From: Malonomonas rubra DSM 5091
GTDB lineage: Bacteria > Desulfobacterota > Desulfuromonadia > Desulfuromonadales > Geopsychrobacteraceae
Direction of reading: 5' to 3'
Assembly (NCBI RefSeq): GCF_900142125.1
Contig: NZ_FQZT01000002.1
Coordinates: 124,001 to 188,000, forward strand
Length of the DNA stretch: 64,000 bases
Shown: positions 8,292-16,014 of the stretch, piece by piece
How positions within the stretch are numbered: position 1 is the first letter of the stretch
Layout: each line of letters starts with the position of its first letter
Notes under the pieces: generated by a model
Database searches by the model: none
What the model saw: only the letters and a program-made list of their open reading frames with translations
Told to the model about the DNA's origin: nothing
Position numbers and translations under genes: made by a program

Positions 8292-9872
8292 CTACTTTGA
8301 ATAACGTCCAAGAATACTGTCGGCGACTTTCAGGCCATCAACCGCAGCACTCATGATTCCGCCGGCGTAACCGGCCCCCTCTCCGGCCGGGAACAACCCG
8401 GCATGACTGACCGATTCACAGTCAGCGTTGCGCAAAATCCGCAGCGGTGCGGAAGTGCGCGTTTCAACCCCGATCAGCGTTGCCTCTTCACAGATGAAAC
8501 CGCGCATTTTACGTTCGAACTGCGGCAACGCCAAGCGCAATTCGTCTGTTACAAATTTCGGCAGACAAGCGTTCAAATCGGCCGCAACCACCTGCGGCTG
8601 GCAGGAGGAATTGATCCGGCCACCATTCCCCTGAAGAAACTCCAAAAGCGGCTGCGCCGGTGCACTCCAGTTACCGCCACCTGCTGTGAACGCCTGCTGT
8701 TCCCAACGACGCTGAAAACGGACACCTGCCAGTGGATCGGTCGCGCCGAAATCATCCGACCGGACAGCCACCACCAGCGCGCTGTTGGAGCGCTGCGCAT
8801 CCCGCTTGAAATCGCTCATGCCGTTAACAACGATAGCGCCCTCTTCTGAAGCGGCGTTGACAACCATCCCGCCGGGGCACATGCAGAAAGAATAAACCCC
8901 GCGACCGCTTTTCCGATTGTTCCAGGCCAGGCTATATTCCGCCGCCGGCAATTGCGGGTGCTTAGGCATACCGTACTGAATGCTGTTGATCAGTTCAAGA
9001 GGATGTTCCACCCGCAGGCCTATTGCGAAGGCTTTTTGCTCCATCCTGACAGCTTTTTCAGACAACATCTGATAGCTATCACGAGCACTATGGCCAACAG
9101 CAAGGATCAATTGTTCAGCAGGAAGCTGTTCATTGTCGTTCAGCTGCGCGGCAACAACTTTACCTTGAGTTGTTTCGATGCCGGTCAGACGGGTTGAGAA
9201 CCGAATATCGACCCCGAGCTTCTGCAACTGCTTGCGGAAATTGATCAGCACAGCGCGAAGTCGGTCGGAACCGACGTGCGGCTTGGCTTGATAGAGGATT
9301 TCTTCCGGCGCACCGAACTGCACCAGGGTTTCCAGAACATTCCTCATCAACGGATTATTGAGGCGCGAGTTCAACTTGCCATCGGAAAAAGTTCCCGCCC
9401 CCCCCTCGCCGAACTGGATGTTACTCTCCGGGTTGAAATTCCGTTCGTTCCAGAAAGACTGAACATCTCGGTAACGTTCCTCAACCGGTTTGCCCCGTTC
9501 GATTAAAGTGACGTCAGCACCGTTTTTCGCTAATCGAAGTGCAGCAAACAATCCCGCCGGCCCCATGCCGACGACCAACACTTTCGGCCTCTGGTGAAGA
9601 CTGAAAACAGTTTCGGCTGACGTCAGGGGAGTTTCGATCAGTTTTTGATTTTCACTGTTTGCGGCCAAAACGTCGCTGTCGTTTTGTGTCGTAAAATCGA
9701 CAGTATAGACGCGCAAAACGTTCGGTTTTTTCCGCGCATCGATCCCTTTTCGAACAATTTTCCAGTCAAGGATCGACTCGACGGGCAACACCAGAAGTTC
9801 GGCTATTCTTAACGGCAGGACCGACTCGTCCTCGTCTAACACGAGGGGTATTTCACGCAAACGCAGAGGCAT
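8292..9872 (-). CDS. NAD(P)/FAD-dependent oxidoreductase (COG2509-type FAD protein)
   Basis: A 526-residue flavoprotein. The first 90 residues form a small domain with LVLDEDESVLPLRIAELLVL. Then comes a dinucleotide-binding fold, VLVVGMGPAGLFAALRLAKNG with GxGxxG, followed by VTLIERGKPVEERYRDVQSFW and a QFGEGGAGTFSDGKLNSR block. The end has GLFPAGEGAGYAGGI, the second FAD contact. This signature set matches the uncharacterised FAD-dependent dehydrogenase family COG2509. The physiological electron donor and acceptor are unknown. Its start shares one base with the stop of the REC-histidine kinase gene (TGATG), so the two are tightly coupled. Confidence 0.88.
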   Translation of the reverse strand: MPLRLREIPLVLDEDESVLPLRIAELLVLPVESILDWKIVRKGIDARKKPNVLRVYTVDFTTQNDSDVLAANSENQKLIETPLTSAETVFSLHQRPKVLVVGMGPAGLFAALRLAKNGADVTLIERGKPVEERYRDVQSFWNERNFNPESNIQFGEGGAGTFSDGKLNSRLNNPLMRNVLETLVQFGAPEEILYQAKPHVGSDRLRAVLINFRKQLQKLGVDIRFSTRLTGIETTQGKVVAAQLNDNEQLPAEQLILAVGHSARDSYQMLSEKAVRMEQKAFAIGLRVEHPLELINSIQYGMPKHPQLPAAEYSLAWNNRKSGRGVYSFCMCPGGMVVNAASEEGAIVVNGMSDFKRDAQRSNSALVVAVRSDDFGATDPLAGVRFQRRWEQQAFTAGGGNWSAPAQPLLEFLQGNGGRINSSCQPQVVAADLNACLPKFVTDELRLALPQFERKMRGFICEEATLIGVETRTSAPLRILRNADCESVSHAGLFPAGEGAGYAGGIMSAAVDGLKVADSILGRYSK

Positions 9873-11074
9873 CAGTGAACAGAAGAAGGCAGCAGCGGTA
9901 ATTCGACGATGAAAGTCGCCCCTTCGCCGGGAGCACTGTCGACGGAAATTTTGCCGCCGTACCCTTTGATAATCCTCAGCACGACCGAAAGGCCGAACCC
10001 AGTTCCCTTCTCTTTGGTGGTAAAGAATGGATCGAACAGGCGAGCCAGGTTTTCGGTGGGAATGCCGCGCCCGCTATCGGCAACCTTGATGATCAGGCTT
10101 TCCGCATCGCTGATCATCACCAAGCCGAGGCGTCCGCCATCCTGCATCTCAAAAAGAGCGTTACTGATCAGGTTGGTAAAAATCTGCTCCATCTCTACAG
10201 GATCGGCTTCAATCTCGGGGGCGCTTGCGTCCAGCTTGCAGTCAACATCGATCTTCTGTGCATCGATCTGAACCTTGTAGTCGCTCAGCACTTTATGAAT
10301 AACGTTGACGAGATTGACCCGCTCCAGCTTCTCACCTTCCCCCTTGCTGGCGGCGAGCATCTTCAAAAGGATCTGATCGATCCGCTCGACTTCCTGTGTG
10401 ATTTTGGTGACGTAGTTTCTGTTTTCTTCATCCAGTTCCGGGGCGGACATCAGAATCTGTGCAAACAGGTTGATCGAGTTCAGCGGATTGCGGATCTCGT
10501 GCGCCATGCCCGCAGAAATGTGGCCAAGAGTTGCAAGTTTTTCAGATTGAATAATTTCTTTGTGTGCCAGTTCCAGTTCGCGGCTCTTGTTGACCACCCG
10601 CTGTTCCAGCTCACGGTTCCATTCCTCAATCTCTCGTTGTAGGAATTCTCTTTCTCTGAGCAGGTTATGGTTTTCCAGCTCCACTTTGCGAATCATCAGA
10701 ATCGAATCGATCCGCTCTTGCAGGTTTTTATTGGAAAAAGGTTTCTGCAGATAATCGCTGGCTCCGGCTTTCATCACCTCGACAGCAACTTCTTCACTGC
10801 CCTTCCCTGTAAACATGATGACATAGGTATCAGGGTAGTTGATTTTGATCTGCTTGAGAGCAGAGAAACCGTTCATGACCGGCATCATATAATCGAGCAG
10901 CACCAATGCCGGATGATGTTCTGCCACCATACGCACGCACTCTTCACCGTTTCGCGCCAGGAGAACTTCAAACCCACGTTTTCTCAGCAGCAGCGAGGTT
11001 AATTCAAGGATGACTTCCTCGTCATCGACAAGTAAAACTTTTTCACCGGCGAAGCGGCTTTTCTCAATCGTCAT
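9872..11074 (-). CDS. Hybrid signalling protein: REC domain followed by histidine kinase
   Basis: A 400-residue cytosolic protein with no membrane segment. The N-terminal REC domain (about 11-125) has the acidic pair in LLVDDEE, phospho-acceptor D in LVLLDYMMP and conserved lysine in YLQKPFSNK. A coiled-coil linker (about 135-180) leads to the dimerisation helix with phospho-histidine in GHISAGMAHEIRNPLNSINLF. The ATPase core has N-box FTNLISNALFEM, G1 ADSGRGIP and G2 GTGFGLSV. REC preceding the kinase suggests phosphorylation of REC by another kinase controls this one. No cognate regulator is adjacent on the strand; the coupled downstream gene is a FAD protein. Confidence 0.93.
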   Translation of the reverse strand: MTIEKSRFAGEKVLLVDDEEVILELTSLLLRKRGFEVLLARNGEECVRMVAEHHPALVLLDYMMPVMNGFSALKQIKINYPDTYVIMFTGKGSEEVAVEVMKAGASDYLQKPFSNKNLQERIDSILMIRKVELENHNLLREREFLQREIEEWNRELEQRVVNKSRELELAHKEIIQSEKLATLGHISAGMAHEIRNPLNSINLFAQILMSAPELDEENRNYVTKITQEVERIDQILLKMLAASKGEGEKLERVNLVNVIHKVLSDYKVQIDAQKIDVDCKLDASAPEIEADPVEMEQIFTNLISNALFEMQDGGRLGLVMISDAESLIIKVADSGRGIPTENLARLFDPFFTTKEKGTGFGLSVVLRIIKGYGGKISVDSAPGEGATFIVELPLLPSSVH

Positions 11075-11150
11075 AATGTCTATCTACACAGGAAAATCAA
11101 AAAAGGCAGGATACTCCGGCTGTTTCACTTTGACAAGCAGAAGCAAAATT

Positions 11151-11177
11151 GAAAAGCAGCCATTACGGCTGCTTTTC
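11151..11177. terminator. Intrinsic terminator after the universal stress protein gene (symmetrical)
   Basis: GAAAAGCAGCC (11151-11161) and its exact complement GGCTGCTTTTC (11167-11177) flank a 5-nt loop. On minus, the T-rich arm runs into CAATTTTGC. It lies 32 bp beyond the stop of the universal stress protein gene and separates it from the REC-kinase gene. Confidence 0.75.
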
Positions 11178-11208
11178 GGAAAACAGTTATCATTTATTCA
11201 GTGGCCGC

Positions 11209-11661
11209 TCAAGCGTCCTCTTCCAAACGAACGGTCAGCACCGGCAGTTTTGATTTACGCACAACTTTTTCTGCTGTACTACCAAACAGAACATGATCCA
11301 GACCACTGCGGCCATGAGTTCCCATGACTATCAGCTCTGCCCCTTTGTCTTCGGCCTGTTGCAGGATCTGCTCATGCGGCAACCCGGGAACAATCATCGT
11401 CTCGTAATCACTGAAACCGACAATATGCTGGCGGCTGAAACTTTCCATCATCTTCTCTGCGCCCTCGGCAATCTCCTCTTCCAACTTTTCATAGGAGATG
11501 TGCGGGACGTAGAAACCGCGCAGATCGATCGGCTCATTGATAACGTGGAGAACAACCAGATGTGACCCGAACTTTTCAGCCATCGACAATGCCATCTGGA
11601 AAGCGTTATCAGAGCTGTCGGAAAAATCGACCGCCACCAGAATGGTTGCAAAATTTTTCAT
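11209..11661 (-). CDS. Universal stress protein (UspA family)
   Basis: A 150-residue UspA-fold protein beginning MKNFATILVAVDFSDSSDNA, with the ATP-binding loop near the C-terminus, GTHGRSGLDHVLFGSTAEKV (G-x2-G-x9-G-S/T), followed by PVLTVRLEE. The motif is complete, so it is likely an ATP-binding USP. ATG 11661 is set by the strong AGGAGG 4-5 nt before it; in-frame codons upstream to 11718 are not needed. It follows a single-domain response regulator by 37 bp and probably shares its promoter at 12103-12130. Roles in stress or starvation survival are by family only. Confidence 0.93.
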   Translation of the reverse strand: MKNFATILVAVDFSDSSDNAFQMALSMAEKFGSHLVVLHVINEPIDLRGFYVPHISYEKLEEEIAEGAEKMMESFSRQHIVGFSDYETMIVPGLPHEQILQQAEDKGAELIVMGTHGRSGLDHVLFGSTAEKVVRKSKLPVLTVRLEEDA

Positions 11662-11698
11662 GACCACCTCCTGCCTGTCAGTGAAAAGCGTGAACGAC

Positions 11699-12073
11699 TC
11701 AAGCTCGTTGCAGCTCACGGTTGAATATCCGTGACATAACTGCTTTCAGCTCCTCAATCTTAACTGGCTTGTTCAGATATTCAAACGCCCCAAGGTTCAT
11801 CGCCTCAAGGTAAGACTCAACCCCGCCGTATGCTGTCACCATGATAACGTTGACAGACGGATAAGAACGATTCAACTCACGCAAAAAAACCAAACCATTC
11901 ATTTCAGGCATATTGATATCTGTGATGACCAGATCGATCGGCGCGTTTTTTAAATATTCAAGCGCTTCAAAACCATTCGCGACTGCATCGACCTGAAAAC
12001 CCTCAATCGCCAACAATTTCTTTAAGCCGATGCGCGCATTCTCTTCGTCATCAACAACAAGTACCCGTTCCAT
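11699..12073 (-). CDS. Single-domain response regulator (CheY-like)
   Basis: A 124-residue stand-alone receiver: VLVVDDEENARIGLKKLL (acidic pocket), LVITDINMPEMNG (phospho-acceptor D), VNVIMVTAYGG (switch threonine) and YLNKPVKIEELKAV (conserved lysine). All functional positions are present and there is no output domain, so it would act by protein contact or within a phosphorelay. It leads a two-gene transcript with the universal stress protein gene and has a good promoter about 30 bp upstream. The nearest kinase is the REC-kinase gene downstream, but partnership is a guess. Confidence 0.93.
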   Translation of the reverse strand: MERVLVVDDEENARIGLKKLLAIEGFQVDAVANGFEALEYLKNAPIDLVITDINMPEMNGLVFLRELNRSYPSVNVIMVTAYGGVESYLEAMNLGAFEYLNKPVKIEELKAVMSRIFNRELQRA

Positions 12074-12102
12074 GTGTCATCCTATCGTTCAAGTTCATTT
12101 AA

Positions 12103-12130
12103 ATATTATCAGCAAAAGGTGACCTGTCAA
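12103..12130 (-). promoter_or_regulatory. Predicted promoter of the response regulator / universal stress protein pair
   Basis: Read on minus, TTGACA (12130-12125) is followed after 16 bp by TAATAT (12108-12103), overlapping GATAAT one base earlier. The -35 is perfect. It lies about 30 bp before the ATG at 12073. Confidence 0.65.
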
Positions 12131-12255
12131 GCGTCGGGCCGTTTAGGTAATATACTGATTTCATTATTAAAGATATTATTCATCAAGATTTATTCCGGTT
12201 CCCGGTTGTGCTTTTTGTTTGGAATGAATTGCCTTTTCCTGACTTGACACCATTA

Positions 12256-12275
12256 ATTACAACCATTTTGGTAAT
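12256..12275. promoter_or_regulatory. Imperfect palindrome upstream of the feo promoter
   Basis: ATTAC (12256-12260) and GTAAT (12271-12275) are arms of a 20-bp imperfect palindrome with AT-rich centre, 20 bp upstream of the -35 element of feoA. The size and AT-rich symmetry would suit a metalloregulator, but no consensus is matched exactly. Confidence 0.3.
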
Positions 12276-12294
12276 AATTTAATGAATTTTTTTC

Positions 12295-12323
12295 TTGACT
12301 TGCGTACTGTGGTTATCTATTTT
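12295..12323 (+). promoter_or_regulatory. Predicted feoABC promoter
   Basis: TTGACT (12295-12300) and TATTTT (12318-12323) are spaced by exactly 17 bp. They lie 37 bp before the feoA ATG. The -10 hexamer is the exact spacer of the palindrome at 12311-12330, so a protein bound there would block RNA polymerase. Confidence 0.65.
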
Positions 12324-12330
12324 GATAACC
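12311..12330. promoter_or_regulatory. Perfect palindromic operator over the feo -10 element
   Basis: GGTTATC (12311-12317) and GATAACC (12324-12330) are exact inverted repeats separated by the 6-bp -10 hexamer. Position and symmetry are those of a repressor site. Fe2+-responsive Fur or DtxR/IdeR-type repressors commonly control feo genes; which of them binds here cannot be told, since the sequence is not a textbook Fur box. Confidence 0.6.
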
Positions 12331-12359
12331 GTTTTCAATATCATCTGAAAGGAATTATC

Positions 12360-12602
12360 ATGTTCAATAGCCTCGGAGAACTGAGTGTTGGAGAAAAAGC
12401 AACCGTCAGTGGTTTTGCCAAGGGCACCAAGGAGTACCGGGCCAAGCTGCTGGCGATGGGACTGACGAAAGGGATCAAGCTGCAAGTCACGCGTGTTGCC
12501 CCGCTGGGTGATCCGCTTGAAATCAGCGTGCGGGGATTTTCATTGAGTCTGCGGCGCGATGAGGCGAACGCTGTGCTGGTGAACAAAGAGGCAGCGTCAT
12601 GA
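12360..12602 (+). CDS. feoA: Ferrous iron transport protein A
   Basis: An 80-residue SH3-like cytosolic partner of FeoB. It carries the family pattern: SLGELSVGEKATVSGF, RAKLLAMGLTKGIKLQVTRVAPLGDPLEISVRGFSLSLRRDEA. ATG 12360 follows GAAAGGAA and directly starts this domain; upstream in-frame codons overlap the promoter. The stop overlaps the feoB start (ATGA), as usual for translationally coupled feoAB. Expression is probably under the palindrome in the promoter. Confidence 0.96.
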   Translation: MFNSLGELSVGEKATVSGFAKGTKEYRAKLLAMGLTKGIKLQVTRVAPLGDPLEISVRGFSLSLRRDEANAVLVNKEAAS

Positions 12603-14914
12603 ATAAATTAAAAATTGCGGTTGCTGGCAATCCTAACTGTGGCAAAACCACCCTCTTCAACGAACTGACCGGAGCCCGCCAGATGGTCGGAAACTGGCCC
12701 GGGGTGACCGTTGACCGCATTACCGGCCTCTATTCCTTCGAAGGACATGATTTTGAACTTGTCGACATTCCCGGTATCTACGCCCTTTCAGCACATTCCA
12801 GTGATGAAAGGGTCGCGCGCGACTATCTTCTTTCAGACGACTACGACCTGATCGTCAATGTTATCGACGCCGCGAACATTGAACGTAATCTTTATCTCAC
12901 AACCCAGCTTCTGGAGATAAGGGCACCGATGATACTGGTGCTGAACAAAATCGATGTTGCCAAAGCTCGCCAGATCAGTATCGATGCAGATGAGTTGGCA
13001 AACCGGCTCGGTATTCCAGTCATCCCGATATCAGCAGCCAAACGCAGTGGGCTGCAGCAACTGAAAAAAGCTATTCACCAAAGCGCTGAAGAACAGCCGC
13101 TTCCGAATATCGACATCTCTTATCCTCCAGCAATAAAGACAGCGAAAAACAGAATATCTGCCCGGCTGAAAGATTTGGCAGAAGAACGCAACTGGCAACC
13201 CGAGTGGCTGGCGTTGAAGCTGCTCGAAGACGATTGTGAATTCAGCGTATTGCTCGACAAATCGACGGCAGCATTGGTTGCTGCAGAGCAGATGCAGATT
13301 ACTGAACTGATGGATGAAGATGCCGATATCAGCATTGCCGATGCGCGCTACAACTTTATCCACTGGCTCACGAAAGAGAGTGTCAAACACAAAACAAAAG
13401 TCGGCAAAACTATCACTGATAAAATCGACAATGTCGTTCTTAACCGGGTTTTCGGCATCCCCATTTTTCTGCTGATGATGTACCTGACATTCATGTTTAC
13501 CATCAACGTCGGTGGAGCGTTTATCGACTTTTTTGACATTGCCACCGGGGCGATCTTCGTTGACGGGATGAGTGAACTTCTGGGTGGGCTCGGCAGCCCG
13601 GACTGGCTGATCGGCATCCTTGCCACCGGCATCGGCGGCGGAATCCAAACCGTCTCGACCTTTATTCCGCCGATCGCATTCATGTTCTTCGCTCTCGCCA
13701 TCCTTGAAGGTTCCGGCTATATGGCCCGTGCAGCCTTCGTTATGGATCGGTTTATGCGTACCCTCGGTCTGCCTGGTAAGGCTTTTGTGCCGATGCTGGT
13801 CGGGTTTGGCTGTAACGTTCCCGCGATCATGGCGACTCGCACTCTGGAGAACCAGCGCGATCGTACCCTGACCATCATGATGAACCCTTTTATGAGCTGC
13901 GGTGCTCGCTTGCCGGTGTATGCTCTGTTTGCCGCTGCCTTCTTTCCGGTCGGCGGTCAAAATATCGTCTTTCTGCTTTACCTGGCCGGAATTGCTTTTG
14001 CTGTCCTGACGGGTTTGATTCTCAAGCACACACTGCTGCGCGGCAACATTACACCTTTTGTGATGGAGTTGCCGCCCTATCACGTGCCAACACTGAAATC
14101 GGTTCTCCTGCGAACCTGGGATCGACTGAAATCCTTCCTGCTCAAAGCGAGCCGCTTCCTGATTCCACTGGTTGCCCTGCTGGCGCTGCTGAACACCATG
14201 TCGATCGACGGCAGTATCGGCCATGATGACAGTAAGGATTCGCTGCTCGCATCGGTCAGTCGAACCATAACGCCAATTTTTGCACCGATGGGAATCTCGC
14301 AGGATAATTGGCCTGCAACCGTCGGCATTTTCACCGGTATCTTCGCAAAAGAAGCAGTGGTTGGTACCCTTGACGCCATCTATCTACAAAATGAAACTGC
14401 CGCGGCGAACGAGGAAACCGCGAACTTCAATCTGCCCGCCACGCTGCAGGAAGCCGTTGCAACAATTCCAGAAAACCTCGCCGGTGTCGTTGGCAGCCTC
14501 AGTGATCCTCTCGGGCTTGGTATTGGAGATACCAGCAACCGTACTGCAGCAGCAGAGGAACAGGACGTCAACAGCAGCATCTTCGGCACCATGGGCGCAC
14601 TGTTTGATGGCAAAGTCGGCGCCATCGCCTACATGCTGTTCATTCTCATGTACTTCCCCTGTGTTGCTGCTATGTCAGCTGTATACCGTGAAACCAACAG
14701 GCGCTGGACCGCCTTTCTCGCCAGCTGGACAACAGGGCTCGCGTATATTTCTGCGACTTCCTTTTACCAGCTAGCAACCTTCGCTGAACATCCGACGTTT
14801 TCAAGCCTGTGGCTAGTTGGCTGCCTGCTGTTCTCGGCTGCGACCATCGCCATCATGCGTTACCTTGGGGGTGAGAGAAAAGTGACCGGGATCGTTCTGC
14901 CGGCCAAGAACTGA
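12599..14914 (+). CDS. feoB: Ferrous iron transporter FeoB (GTPase-coupled permease)
   Basis: The inner-membrane Fe2+ importer, 771 residues, close to E. coli FeoB (773). The N-terminal G domain has G1 GNPNCGKTTLF, G2-region NWPGVTVD, G3 DIPGIY and G4 NKID, followed by a helical guanine-dissociation-inhibitor-like domain. The membrane part begins about residue 280 and has the two Gate regions (PPIAFMFFALAILEGSGYMARAAF and the later segment with GIFAKEAVVGTL). The cysteine in GFGCNVPA lies in the first Gate region and that in MSCGARLP in a later helix. It is embedded in feoABC with a 4-nt overlap with feoA. Confidence 0.98.
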   Translation: MNKLKIAVAGNPNCGKTTLFNELTGARQMVGNWPGVTVDRITGLYSFEGHDFELVDIPGIYALSAHSSDERVARDYLLSDDYDLIVNVIDAANIERNLYLTTQLLEIRAPMILVLNKIDVAKARQISIDADELANRLGIPVIPISAAKRSGLQQLKKAIHQSAEEQPLPNIDISYPPAIKTAKNRISARLKDLAEERNWQPEWLALKLLEDDCEFSVLLDKSTAALVAAEQMQITELMDEDADISIADARYNFIHWLTKESVKHKTKVGKTITDKIDNVVLNRVFGIPIFLLMMYLTFMFTINVGGAFIDFFDIATGAIFVDGMSELLGGLGSPDWLIGILATGIGGGIQTVSTFIPPIAFMFFALAILEGSGYMARAAFVMDRFMRTLGLPGKAFVPMLVGFGCNVPAIMATRTLENQRDRTLTIMMNPFMSCGARLPVYALFAAAFFPVGGQNIVFLLYLAGIAFAVLTGLILKHTLLRGNITPFVMELPPYHVPTLKSVLLRTWDRLKSFLLKASRFLIPLVALLALLNTMSIDGSIGHDDSKDSLLASVSRTITPIFAPMGISQDNWPATVGIFTGIFAKEAVVGTLDAIYLQNETAAANEETANFNLPATLQEAVATIPENLAGVVGSLSDPLGLGIGDTSNRTAAAEEQDVNSSIFGTMGALFDGKVGAIAYMLFILMYFPCVAAMSAVYRETNRRWTAFLASWTTGLAYISATSFYQLATFAEHPTFSSLWLVGCLLFSAATIAIMRYLGGERKVTGIVLPAKN

Positions 14915-14957
14915 TTCTATATACGGTGGGGCAAAAGCTTTGCCGAAAGGATAGAAA

Positions 14958-15185
14958 ATGACACCAAGTGCAGTAAAAACCTATTTATGCGACCGCAAAG
15001 TCGCTCCATTGAAAGATATCGCCATTCACTTTGACATGGAACCGGACGCTATCCGCGGCCTGCTGAGCCACTGGATCAGAAAAGGTCGAGTGAAAATGTA
15101 CCAGGGAGATGCTTGTCAAAATGGTAATTGCTGCGGCGGTTGTTCGGGTCACAGCGAAAAAGAAGTGTACGAGTGGCTGCAGTAG
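14958..15185 (+). CDS. feoC: FeoC-like winged-helix protein with cysteine cluster
   Basis: A 75-residue winged-helix protein at the end of the feo operon. Residues 5-50 (AVKTYLCDRKVAPLKDIAIH ... GLLSHWIRKGRVKMY) form the FeoC/MarR-like helix-turn-helix. The wing has cysteines C53, C58, C59 and C62 (C-x4-CC-x2-C), with C11 elsewhere. Clustered wing cysteines bind a 4Fe-4S cluster in enterobacterial FeoC; here the spacing is compatible and has one extra cysteine. It may tune FeoB stability or sense iron or oxygen. It lies 43 bp after feoB with a GAAAGG ribosome-binding site. Confidence 0.85.
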   Translation: MTPSAVKTYLCDRKVAPLKDIAIHFDMEPDAIRGLLSHWIRKGRVKMYQGDACQNGNCCGGCSGHSEKEVYEWLQ

Positions 15186-15198
15186 ATGGAGAGCTAAA

Positions 15199-16014
15199 TC
15201 AAACGCTCCAAAAATCAAAAAGCGCGGCAAGCAGTTTTTCCATCTGCTGAGCCGCGTTTTTTCCGCTGGCAAGAACATCTTGATGGTCGAGGTTGTCCGT
15301 TTTCCCTGCCGCCAGATTGGAAATATAGGATATCGCGGCAACGTCGAGCTGGTAGCGCTTGGCGACTATCGCCTCGGGGATGGTTGACATCGACACGGCT
15401 GAAGCGCCAAGGGCTTGTAGCATATTGATTTCAGCAGGTGTTTCGTAGTTCGGTCCTAACATCCAGGCAAGAACACCGCTGTGCAACCGGATAGCCTGTT
15501 GCTGCAATTCCCGGTTCAGGTCGAAATAAAAATCCTGCGCATACAGGTTTGACAGATCAACAAACTCACGCTCTGGCCGGCCGATCAGCGGATTCTGTCC
15601 GGTCAGATTAATATGATCGCTCACCAGCATGAAATCACCGGCCTGCATCTGATCGGCGATACCTCCGGCGGCGTTAGTCAACAACAGCTGTTTGCAACCC
15701 AACTCGGCAGCCAACCGGACTGGCGCCGTGACCTGCCAAGCGCTGTAACCTTCATAGAAATGATAGCGCCCCTGAAACAGCAGCACCAAGCGACCGAAAA
15801 TTTTGCCACAATGGAGGCACCCAGCATGGCCACTGACGCCGGAAGCGGCAAAGTTCGGGATATCGACGTAGTTTAAATGATCAGCGTCCTGAAGCTGTTC
15901 ACTGATCGCTCCAAGACCGGAGCCAAGGACAATGGCCAGCTGCGGCTTGCGCCCGGCCAGCCATCCTTTTACTTTCGCTGTCGCCTGGGAGATATCGTCG
16001 AGAAGGGTCATCAT
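15199..16014 (-). CDS. punA: Purine-nucleoside phosphorylase (trimeric type)
   Basis: Phosphorolysis of inosine, guanosine and their deoxy forms in purine salvage. The 271-residue product has VLGSGLGAISEQL (phosphate loop), GHAGCLHCGKI, FQGRYHFYEGY, LLLTNAAGGI (base site) and AVSMSTIPEAIVAKR, which together mark the low-molecular-mass trimeric PNP family. Two adjacent ATGs occur and the first overlaps the stop of the zinc-ribbon receiver gene (ATGATGA). The gene closes a minus-strand run that includes the methylthioadenosine phosphorylase and a PfkB kinase. The feo terminator reads through its last 20 codons on the other strand. Confidence 0.95.
   Translation of the reverse strand: MMTLLDDISQATAKVKGWLAGRKPQLAIVLGSGLGAISEQLQDADHLNYVDIPNFAASGVSGHAGCLHCGKIFGRLVLLFQGRYHFYEGYSAWQVTAPVRLAAELGCKQLLLTNAAGGIADQMQAGDFMLVSDHINLTGQNPLIGRPEREFVDLSNLYAQDFYFDLNRELQQQAIRLHSGVLAWMLGPNYETPAEINMLQALGASAVSMSTIPEAIVAKRYQLDVAAISYISNLAAGKTDNLDHQDVLASGKNAAQQMEKLLAALFDFWSV
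15223..15262 (+). terminator. feo operon terminator, embedded in the 3' end of punA
   Basis: CGCGGC (15223-15228) pairs with GCCGCG (15251-15256), and GCAG (15231-15234) with CTGC (15243-15246), followed by six T (15257-15262). It lies 38 bp after feoC and wholly inside the convergent punA coding sequence. Confidence 0.7.

Noticed and set aside
13031-14224. A 397-codon open frame on minus opposite feoB
   Set aside because: Its translation is His/Gln/Arg-rich and lacks any known domain; feoB on plus is complete with all motifs.
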